From the NCBI RefSeq assembly GCF_004000235.1, contig NZ_RCIO01000001.1, positions 310,001 to 374,000 on the forward strand: a stretch of DNA of 64,000 nt. The letters are read 5' to 3'. Positions 57,925 to 64,000 of this stretch are shown piece by piece. Position numbers and translations under genes: made by a program. Origin of the DNA: Mesorhizobium sp. Z1-4. Lineage in GTDB: Bacteria > Pseudomonadota > Alphaproteobacteria > Rhizobiales > Rhizobiaceae. Numbering within the stretch: the first letter of the stretch is position 1; each line of letters starts with the position of its first letter. The notes below the pieces were generated by a model that made no database searches, was not told where the DNA came from, and saw only the letters and a list, made by a program, of their open reading frames with translations.

Positions 57925-58701
57925 TCACTTCTCCTTGGCGGCGAGCGGCGGGGTCTTGTCGAAAGTGGCCCGCACGAGGTGGTACATGTGACCCGCGAGG
58001 GCCATAGCGTTGTCGCGGTCGAGATCGAGCGCGCGATAGAACGTCTCCATCTCGACACGCACGGCGCGTGGCGGAAGAGAGGCGATGCGGCCCGCAATTT
58101 CACCCGCCCGTGCCATCAGCTTGCCGGGATCGACGATTTCATTGATCAGGAAACAGCGCCGCGCCTCCTCGGCGTCGATTGCCTCGCCGGTCAAAGCCAT
58201 CCAAAGCGCAGCCGATTGCGGGATCTGGCGACCGAGCCGGGTCACGCCGCCGGCACCGGGCATGCCGTAGGCGATTTCGGGCATGCCGAACCTGGCGCCT
58301 GGCACCGCGATGCGCAGGTCGGTCAGTAGCAACAGGTAGATCATCCCCTGGCCCATGCAGGGCCCGTTGACCGCCGCAATCATGGGCTTGGTGCGGCGCA
58401 GCGAAAGGATTTCCGTCTCCCAGCCCGGATATTCGGCCGTATCGCCTGAACGGCGCGGCGTCAGATGGCGGTCGACGATCTCGGCCGTGGTGCGTTCCTG
58501 TCGTACGCTCTTCACGTCGTCGCCGGCGCAATAGGCGCGTTCGCCGGCGCCGGTCCAGATGCCGCATCGCACCTCAGGATCGGAATAGAAATCCTTCAAA
58601 ATGCCGTAGAGCTGCTCGTGCAGTTCCGGCGTCAAGACATTGACCGGCGGATTGTCCAGGGTGAGCACCGCAACCCCGTCCGATTTTTCGTACCTGAACA
58701 T
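57925..58701 (-). CDS. Enoyl-CoA hydratase/isomerase family protein
   Basis: A 258-residue crotonase-fold enzyme. The oxyanion-hole segments are RAYCAGDDVKSV near residue 62 and the NGPCMGQGMIYLLLLTDLRIA block near residues 108-128. Of the two catalytic Glu positions of enoyl-CoA hydratase, the region MPEIAYGMPGAGGVTRLGR near 140 keeps one. ATG 58701 overlaps the permease stop by one base (TGATG). It could hydrate an enoyl-CoA or act as a carnityl-CoA dehydratase-like enzyme, as in CaiD; the CaiC-like ligase beside it makes that comparison natural, though carnitine itself is not shown. Confidence 0.85.
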   Translation of the reverse strand: MFRYEKSDGVAVLTLDNPPVNVLTPELHEQLYGILKDFYSDPEVRCGIWTGAGERAYCAGDDVKSVRQERTTAEIVDRHLTPRRSGDTAEYPGWETEILSLRRTKPMIAAVNGPCMGQGMIYLLLLTDLRIAVPGARFGMPEIAYGMPGAGGVTRLGRQIPQSAALWMALTGEAIDAEEARRCFLINEIVDPGKLMARAGEIAGRIASLPPRAVRVEMETFYRALDLDRDNAMALAGHMYHLVRATFDKTPPLAAKEK

Positions 58702-59489
58702 CAATTGTTTCCCTGTCTTCTGGTTGCGCGGGCGCGCAGGAATTCCGCCAGCCCCATAGCCAGGGCGGTGACGATGACAAAAAAGGTCGAGATCGCGGCG
58801 ATGGTCGGATTGATCTCGAAACGCAGGTCGTTCCAGATGCGGACCGGCAGCGTTTCGGAGCCGCCCATCAGGAACAGCGCGATCACCAGCTCATCGAAGG
58901 ACACGAAGAACGCGAATATGAATGCCGCGGCGATGGCCGGCACAAGCGGCGGCACCGTTGCGGTCCAGAATGCGCGTAGAGGACCCGCGCCGAACACGCG
59001 GGCAGCCTTTTCCAGCGTCGGGTCGGTCTGACGATAGGCAGCCCCGACGATCATCACGACGAACGGCAATCCGACCGCGGCGTGCGCGAAGATGAGCGTC
59101 ACCTCGCTGTCGGTCGAGCCGAAGCGCAGCGCCAGCATGAATATTCCCAATGCAATGATGACGTTGGGAACGATAGCCGGCGCCAGCATCAGGCCGGTGA
59201 ACCCGGCGCGCCAGCGCGATGAGAATCGCGACAGTCCGACAACCGCTGCGGTGCCGGCCAATGTGGCAATCAGCGCCGATACGGCGGCCACTCGCAGCGA
59301 GCGCCAGGTCGCAGCCAGCCAGACGGGGTCTGAGAAATAGGCCTCATACCAGATCAGGCCCCAGCTCTTCGGCGGAAAGCCGAGGAACCGGTCGCCGCTG
59401 AACGACATCGGCGCGACAATCAATATCGGGAAAAAGAGAAACAGCACGCCCAGAGCAAAAAGAACGGTCGGCAGGAGGCGGTTCTTCAC
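58701..59489 (-). CDS. ABC importer permease, PotC type
   Basis: Permease of 262 residues with six membrane segments and the ATPase-docking loop LEKAARVFGAGPLRAFWTATVPPL near residue 165. GTG 59489 starts four bases after the preceding permease stop, with GAGG upstream. The polyamine-type permease order (PotB then PotC) is kept. Its stop overlaps the enoyl-CoA hydratase start, so the transport and enzyme genes form one operon. Confidence 0.88.
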   Translation of the reverse strand: MKNRLLPTVLFALGVLFLFFPILIVAPMSFSGDRFLGFPPKSWGLIWYEAYFSDPVWLAATWRSLRVAAVSALIATLAGTAAVVGLSRFSSRWRAGFTGLMLAPAIVPNVIIALGIFMLALRFGSTDSEVTLIFAHAAVGLPFVVMIVGAAYRQTDPTLEKAARVFGAGPLRAFWTATVPPLVPAIAAAFIFAFFVSFDELVIALFLMGGSETLPVRIWNDLRFEINPTIAAISTFFVIVTALAMGLAEFLRARATRRQGNN

Positions 59490-59493
59490 GGGA

Positions 59494-60339
59494 TCACGCC
59501 TCCCGCGGGGAGTAGAGGAACCGCGCCGCCACGAGGCGCACAAACGCCAGAAGCACAACCGTCGAAACCAGAAGAACAATCGCCATGGCTGCTGCAAAAC
59601 CCCAATTGGCCTGCGCGATCTGGTTGACGATCATGTTGCCGAGCAGCACGTCGCGGCGACCGCCGACAAGCGCCGGGACAATGAAGAAGCCCATCGAGAG
59701 GATGAATATGACCGACCAGCCGGTGAGCGCGCCTTCCAGGCTCAGAGGCAGGAAGACCCGGCGGAATGCAGCAAATGGCGATGCCCCGCACACGCGCGCC
59801 GCGCGCACAAGGCCCGGATCGATCTCCGTCATCGCCGAATAGCAGGTGACCACCATGATCGGCAGAAGGATCTGCACCATGGCCACATAGACCGAGCCAG
59901 TGGTGAACATGAGTGTCAGCGGCTGATCTATGATCCCCGTCCACTGCAGTGCGCTATTGACGATCCCCTCGCGACCCAGAACCACCATCCAGGCATAAGT
60001 CCGCACGAGAATGCTCATCCACAGCGGCACCAGAACGAGGAAAAGCAGCAGCGGCCTGCGGCGCACGGGCTGGCTGACGATGAAGAGCGCCATCGGATAA
60101 CCGATCAACAGGCATATCGAAGCCACCGTCGCTGAAACGAAAAGCGTGTTCCAGTATACCGTCAGGTAAACCGAGCGCGTGAAGAAGCGTTCGAAATGCG
60201 CCAGCGAAAATTCCGGCGCAAAAGCCGCCTCGACGAACACGAATGCAACCGGCACCGCGAACATCGCAAGTACAAGCACAAGCGCGGGTACGAGAGGAAA
60301 ACGGCGGCTGAAACGCATCGCGGTCAGAGAACCTGTCAT
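59494..60339 (-). CDS. ABC importer permease, PotB type
   Basis: Permease of 281 residues, six membrane segments, docking loop LVRAARVCGASPFAAFRRVFLPLSL near residue 182. It lies 62 bases after the binding-protein gene on the same strand. The first residues MTGSLTAMRFSRRF leave a second possible start at the inner Met, 21 bases downstream. It pairs with the next permease. Confidence 0.88.
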   Translation of the reverse strand: MTGSLTAMRFSRRFPLVPALVLVLAMFAVPVAFVFVEAAFAPEFSLAHFERFFTRSVYLTVYWNTLFVSATVASICLLIGYPMALFIVSQPVRRRPLLLFLVLVPLWMSILVRTYAWMVVLGREGIVNSALQWTGIIDQPLTLMFTTGSVYVAMVQILLPIMVVTCYSAMTEIDPGLVRAARVCGASPFAAFRRVFLPLSLEGALTGWSVIFILSMGFFIVPALVGGRRDVLLGNMIVNQIAQANWGFAAAMAIVLLVSTVVLLAFVRLVAARFLYSPREA

Positions 60340-60401
60340 GTTTCAAGAAGACGGTGCGGCGGCAGACCGCAATTTGCGTTTCGCCGCCGCACGGTGCCGG
60401 C

Positions 60402-61463
60402 TCAGTCGAGCAGCCACTCCTGCCAGCGCTCCTGAAGCGCGTCCAGGTTCTTGGCCCAGAACACGGCGTCGACAACGAACTGGCCGCCAATGTTGTCGGG
60501 ATGGGTCGGCAGCTCGCGACCGACAGCGGGGTCGATATGGTCGTAGAGACCCTTCACCATGCCGGGATAGGCAACCATCTTTGCAAACTCCGCGCTGCGC
60601 TGCGGATCGCCGATCATGAAGCTGATGTACTGCTCGGATTCCTTCTTATGTTTGGTACCCTTGAGGATACCGACATAAGACGGCTTCAGCGCACCGCCGT
60701 TCCACACGGTTTCGACCGGCACACCCTCTTGCTTCAGCTGGGTGATGCGACCGTTCCAGGCGGTCGTGAATGCCACCTCGCCATCCGCAAGCATCTGCAC
60801 CGGCTGGGCGCCCGCCGTCCACCAGGCCACGACATGCGGCTTGATCTCGTCGAGTTTTGCGAAAGCCCGGTCCACGCCCTCTTCGGTGGCAAGTATGGAA
60901 TAGACCTCCTTGGCGTCGACGCCTTCGGCTAGCAGCGCAAATTCCAGGTTCTCCATCACCGAGTCCTGCAGCGCGCGCGGGCCGGGGAACGTTCCTACAT
61001 CCCAGAAATCGGCCCAGCTGGTCATCTGCTTGCCTTCCGGCAGCTTGTCGGTGCGCTGAGCGATAACGGTCGAATAGGTTGCCGCAATTCCGGCATCGGC
61101 GAGCTTGGCATCGTCGGGCAGAAGATTGCCCGGGTCGGCCACTGACCAGTCGATCGGCTCAAGCCAGCCCTCGAGCGAAGCGGTAGCGTAGTCGATGGGC
61201 GTCAGTTCCGCGACGTCCCAGATCGGATTGCCGGCCTGCATCATGGCACGCATGGCCGACACGCGATCTGTCGTGGCCAGCGCCTTGATGCGGATTCCCG
61301 TCGCCTCGGCGAAAGGCTTGTCGAACAACATGTCCATCACCTGCGCCAGTCCGCCGCCGGACCCGGCATAGGTAAGTTCGACATCCTGCGCAGCGGCGCC
61401 AACCGTTGCCAATGGCATGGCAACAACCGCGGCAAGAAGACTTCTTCGTGTCAGACTATTCAT
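60402..61463 (-). CDS. ABC importer substrate-binding protein, polyamine/opine type
   Basis: Periplasmic receptor of 353 residues. The signal begins MNSLTRRSLLAAVVAM, with a twin-arginine pair and cleavage after GAAAQ near residue 26. The mature protein starts DVELTYAGSGGGLAQVM and contains WADFWDVGTFPGPRALQD, EFALLAEGVDAKEVY and a final WQEWLLD, phrases also found in the receptor encoded at 36324, so the two are homologous receptors of one subfamily. ATG 61463 with GGGAGAG upstream is the start. Context of acyl-CoA genes suggests a carboxylated or betaine-like ligand rather than a polyamine. Confidence 0.87.
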   Translation of the reverse strand: MNSLTRRSLLAAVVAMPLATVGAAAQDVELTYAGSGGGLAQVMDMLFDKPFAEATGIRIKALATTDRVSAMRAMMQAGNPIWDVAELTPIDYATASLEGWLEPIDWSVADPGNLLPDDAKLADAGIAATYSTVIAQRTDKLPEGKQMTSWADFWDVGTFPGPRALQDSVMENLEFALLAEGVDAKEVYSILATEEGVDRAFAKLDEIKPHVVAWWTAGAQPVQMLADGEVAFTTAWNGRITQLKQEGVPVETVWNGGALKPSYVGILKGTKHKKESEQYISFMIGDPQRSAEFAKMVAYPGMVKGLYDHIDPAVGRELPTHPDNIGGQFVVDAVFWAKNLDALQERWQEWLLD

Positions 61464-61485
61464 CACTACTCTCCCAGTTGTTTTG

Positions 61486-62520
61486 TCATTCGTAGAGCGA
61501 GGTCGCGTCCTGCCGTGCGAAGCCGGCCGAGATCGTTTCACCGCGCGCAGGCAATGGCAGCGCGCCGCTTCGCGGTTCCGACATGCGCAGCAGAAGGCCG
61601 CTGGCGAGACACAAGCGCAGTTCCGTCGTCGCACCGCGGAAAGCCACATCCTGTACGGTTGCATCGAAGCGAACATCGGACGGGCCGGGCGAACGGGTCA
61701 GCTTCTCCGGCCGGAGGCTGAGCGCCACAACCTTGTCTGGCGCCGCATCGAGCCCGACAGCCGAGACGTGCGAGCCGTCGTCCATGGGCACGATGTTGGT
61801 GCGGCCGATAAAGTCGGCGACAAAGCGACTGGCGGGCTTGTCGTAAAGGGCGCCGGGCGTATCGAGCTGGCAGATCGTGCCGGCATCCATCAGCGCGATA
61901 CGGTCCGACAAGGTCAGCGCCTCGCCCTGATCGTGGGTAACGAACACCACGGTGGTGCCGAACTCGCGATGCAGGCGGCGGATTTCTTCCTGAAGCTCTT
62001 CGCGCAGTTTAAGGTCCAGCGCCGACAGGCTTTCGTCCATCAACAGGACGGGCGGTTCGGCGACGACGGCGCGAGCGAGCGCCACCCTTTGCCTCTGCCC
62101 TCCGGAAAGCGCGGCCGGCCGCCGCGGGCCATATCCGGCGAGTTGCACCATCTCCAGCGTGCGCTCAACGCGTTGCCTGATCTCAGGACCGGGAACCCGG
62201 CGCATGCGCAGCGGGAAAGCGACGTTCTCGAACACGCTCATATGCGGAAACAGCGCGAAGCTCTGGAAGACCATTCCGACATTGCGCTTTTCCGGCGGAA
62301 GAGCCCCGACGGCTCTCTCTCCGATATAAACTTCGCCGGAAGTCGCGCGGTCGAAACCGGCGAGAATATTCAGCGCGGTTGTCTTGCCCGAGCCGCTCGG
62401 CCCCAGCAGCGTAATGAACTCACCGGCATCGATATTCAGGCAGAAATCATCGAGTGCGACCACGCTTCCGAAGCTGCGTGACACGTTCTGGAACCTGACC
62501 GGCGCTCTTCCTTGATTCAT
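61486..62520 (-). CDS. ABC importer ATPase, PotA type
   Basis: First gene of the leftward operon, 344 residues. Walker A GPSGSGKTTAL near residue 40, VFQSFALFPHMSV in the Q-loop, signature ALSGGQRQRV near 137, Walker B VLLMDESLSALD near 157 and switch His in VTHDQGEA near 191; a TOBE domain follows. Walker B has DESLSALD where DEPLSALD is usual, a Pro-to-Ser change. The start is 75 bases from the divergent TetR gene, with a set of GTCATT repeats between. Confidence 0.89.
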   Translation of the reverse strand: MNQGRAPVRFQNVSRSFGSVVALDDFCLNIDAGEFITLLGPSGSGKTTALNILAGFDRATSGEVYIGERAVGALPPEKRNVGMVFQSFALFPHMSVFENVAFPLRMRRVPGPEIRQRVERTLEMVQLAGYGPRRPAALSGGQRQRVALARAVVAEPPVLLMDESLSALDLKLREELQEEIRRLHREFGTTVVFVTHDQGEALTLSDRIALMDAGTICQLDTPGALYDKPASRFVADFIGRTNIVPMDDGSHVSAVGLDAAPDKVVALSLRPEKLTRSPGPSDVRFDATVQDVAFRGATTELRLCLASGLLLRMSEPRSGALPLPARGETISAGFARQDATSLYE

Positions 62521-62540
62521 CGTTGGATCAATTTTCCGAC

Positions 62541-62586
62541 GTTAGCGTCATTAATGACATTGACGTCATTTATTGAACGAGTCAAT
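62541..62586. promoter_or_regulatory. Operator cluster in the ABC/TetR divergent promoter
   Basis: Several dyads overlap here: GTCATTAATGAC (62547-62558, perfect), TGACGTCA (62561-62568) and ATTGAC...GTCAAT (62559-62564 with 62581-62586). GTCATT occurs twice as a direct repeat 18 bases apart. The dense symmetry in a 75-base divergent gap marks the likely binding region of the adjacent TetR protein. A TetR start at 62554 would lie inside it, which favours ATG 62596. Confidence 0.6.
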
Positions 62587-62595
62587 ATCCGCGAG

Positions 62596-63282
62596 ATGAC
62601 TGGTCGCGTGGAACCTGTTGCCGGCGAAAGCCGGCCCGACAATTTGGCTTTCGACTATGCGGAGCTGATGGCGCTGCGCGCCGATGCGCTGCGCGGCCGG
62701 CCGAAGCGCGTGCGAACGCGAGCCCGTATTCTCGCGGCAGCGGTGCGCGAACTGGCTGCCGGCGGCTATGAGGGCCTTACGGTGGATGGCATCTGCGCCG
62801 CCGCCGATATCGCCCGCGGAACATTCTATCTCTATTACTCGGACCGTGCGACGGTCGCCGTCGCGGTCTACCGAATGTTCTGGACCGCGGTTTATCAGCT
62901 CAGGCCACGGGTGCGCGGCCACAATTTGGACCAGCGCATCCGCGTCGCCAACGCGTTTTACCTGTCGCTCTATTCACGCAACGCACGGTTGCTGGCCGGC
63001 CAGGCGTCATTGTCGCGCGAGCGGCCGGATTTCGCCCGCTGGCACGACAACATGAACCACCGTTGGGCGCAGATCATTGCCAGCAACATGCCCGGCACCC
63101 TGCCCCACGAAGAGAAATTGCTGCGTGCCCATGCCCTGGTTGCGATGGCCGACGAACTTCTGAGCAGTATCTTCACCGAACGCACCCGCAGCCTTCTGCA
63201 CTGGAAGGAACACCCGGAAAAACTCGCGGATTGCCTCAGCGCGATCTGGAGCCGGGTCGTGATCGGCGCGGACCGCGGCTGA
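62596..63282 (+). CDS. TetR-family regulator of the acyl-CoA/ABC module
   Basis: TetR-type regulator of 228 residues. An N-terminal arm of about 38 residues precedes the DNA-binding domain (residues 40-90; VDGICAAADIARGTFYLYYSDRATV). The C-terminal ligand domain includes YLSLYSRNARLLAGQ and a HKW-poor helical end. ATG 62596 is preferred to ATG 62554 since the latter falls in the operator palindrome. It is divergent from the ABC-CoA operon and followed 16 bases later by a MaoC-type gene on the same strand, so it probably controls both sides. Confidence 0.84.
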   Translation: MTGRVEPVAGESRPDNLAFDYAELMALRADALRGRPKRVRTRARILAAAVRELAAGGYEGLTVDGICAAADIARGTFYLYYSDRATVAVAVYRMFWTAVYQLRPRVRGHNLDQRIRVANAFYLSLYSRNARLLAGQASLSRERPDFARWHDNMNHRWAQIIASNMPGTLPHEEKLLRAHALVAMADELLSSIFTERTRSLLHWKEHPEKLADCLSAIWSRVVIGADRG

Positions 63283-63298
63283 GAACAGGAAACCAGGC

Positions 63299-63823
63299 AT
63301 GCCGGACGCTCCATTCCCCACGGCGGAGGCTCAGCGCGCCCTCAATGGTCTGATCGGCCATGAGAGCTTTACGACCTGGCGCGCCATCGACCAGGAGACC
63401 GTAAACATATATGCGGCCGCCTCCGGCGACGGAGAGGGCGAGTGGATCCACCTGGATCCGGAACGCGCTGCGCGCGAAGCCCCTTATGGCGGGACCATCG
63501 TTCCGGGTTTTCTCCAGGTGGCAAATCTGACGCGGCTCTTCGGCGAAGCCGTCACCGCGTTCACCGGCATCGACCCCAACCATGCACTCAATTACGGCTT
63601 CGACAGGCTCCGTTTCGTTGCGCCCCTGCCCGTTGGCGCGCAGTTTCGTGCACGCATCAAGGTGAACGATGTGCGCCCGCATTCCACGGGCGGCTTTATC
63701 GTCAGGCAGGACGTGGCGCTCGAACGAAAGACGGACGGCAAACCGACGCTCATTGCGGAGTGGCTTTTCTACATCTCGCAGAAGGCGTTTCAGGCACCTG
63801 ACGCCGCCACGCCGCAGGGCTGA
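63299..63823 (+). CDS. MaoC-like dehydratase (hot-dog fold)
   Basis: A 174-residue MaoC-type (R)-specific enoyl-CoA hydratase. The hydratase-2 motif is visible: AASGDGEGEWIHLDPERAA near residues 40-60, where Asp/Glu and His form the catalytic pair, followed by APYGGTIVPGFLQVANLTRL. FDRLRFVAPLPVGAQFRARIKV forms the later strands of the hot-dog. ATG 63299 directly follows the TetR gene. It likely acts on a CoA thioester made by the synthetase encoded at 56282 (inference), giving the module two hydratases of different fold and possibly opposite stereochemistry. Confidence 0.85.
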   Translation: MPDAPFPTAEAQRALNGLIGHESFTTWRAIDQETVNIYAAASGDGEGEWIHLDPERAAREAPYGGTIVPGFLQVANLTRLFGEAVTAFTGIDPNHALNYGFDRLRFVAPLPVGAQFRARIKVNDVRPHSTGGFIVRQDVALERKTDGKPTLIAEWLFYISQKAFQAPDAATPQG

Positions 63824-64000
63824 TCAGCCCCGCCCAGCACCTGCGCCACTGCTTCGGCAGCCAAGCCGACGACCTTGCCAGCCTCGGCGCGGCCGGTGCG
63901 CGCACCCTTTCGGTACGTCGCGGAAATGAAGAGCTTCCGGCTTCTGCGCCGGGCCCTCGCCCGCATGCACAGTGGGTGTGCAGCCCTGGTTCACACTCAC
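63824..64000. other. Right end of the window, no gene assigned
   Basis: A short minus-strand frame (63790-63966, 58 codons) overlaps the end of the MaoC gene and a plus-strand frame opens at 63927 and runs off the window. Neither has a ribosome site or recognisable sequence, so both are left unassigned. Confidence 0.4.

Noticed and set aside
63790-63966. 58-codon minus-strand frame at the right end
   Set aside because: Overlaps the MaoC gene end, has no ribosome site and cannot be followed beyond the window.

Overview
The window is high-GC DNA with tightly packed genes (many start/stop overlaps such as ATGA, TGATG and GTGA) and carries almost only catabolic enzymes, solute importers and one-component regulators. 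Protein styles point to an alphaproteobacterium of the Rhizobiales/Hyphomicrobiales type: polyamine-type ABC importers, TRAP and SsuABC-like systems, many TetR/LysR/GntR regulators and Tat-type binding proteins. No rRNA, tRNA, CRISPR array, transposase or phage gene was seen. It reads as a metabolic accessory region, or a catabolic stretch of a large replicon.

Layout. (A) 1-11.6 kb: the tail of a GMC oxidoreductase, then muconate cycloisomerase (catB), a LysR regulator, an intradiol ring-cleavage dioxygenase (catA-like), an SCP2-like protein with an alpha/beta hydrolase, a second LysR regulator, and a leftward operon of glutamine-synthetase-like ligase, glutamine-amidotransferase-like hydrolase, Rieske dioxygenase alpha, beta and reductase. 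This gene order is that of aniline dioxygenase clusters (atdA1-A5 / tdnQTA1A2B), here placed next to ortho-cleavage genes. (B) 11.2-17.9 kb: YqaA-like membrane protein, ROK kinase and double cupin, divergent from a TetR regulator and a polyamine-type ABC importer. (C) 18.1-24.8 kb: TetR regulator with a double operator, TRAP importer, metallo-beta-lactamase-fold hydrolase, glutathione transferase and fumarylacetoacetase. (D) 24.9-34.4 kb: SDR, cyclase-family hydrolase, OsmC, aromatic-acid CoA ligase, class III CoA-transferase and an SsuABC-like importer, with the same 20-nt motif before the SDR and the binding-protein gene, and a convergent TetR gene.

(E) 34.9-45.3 kb: an acyl-CoA-dehydrogenase-fold flavin monooxygenase, a polyamine-type ABC importer, a flavin reductase, two M24 pita-bread hydrolases (one with all metal ligands, one without), a GntR/FCD regulator, a DUF1330 protein and an M20 amidohydrolase. 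This looks like a complete import, oxygenate and hydrolyse route for an unknown nitrogenous compound. (F) 45.4-55.5 kb: a nucleoside salvage divergon with ribokinase and AraC regulator leftward, and rightward a phytanoyl-CoA-type dioxygenase, a full ECF importer (S, A, A', T), two tandem nucleoside phosphorylases, an MFS transporter and a nucleoside hydrolase. (G) 55.5-63.8 kb: a SAM methyltransferase, then a leftward operon of polyamine-type ABC importer, enoyl-CoA hydratase and acyl-CoA synthetase, divergent from a TetR gene and a MaoC-type hydratase.

The modules share one logic: a dedicated importer, a few enzymes and one regulator with a palindromic operator at the divergent promoter. The least explained modules are E (flavin monooxygenase plus metal and metal-free M24 pair) and F (ECF nucleoside importer with a 2-oxoglutarate dioxygenase and an unusual second ATPase).
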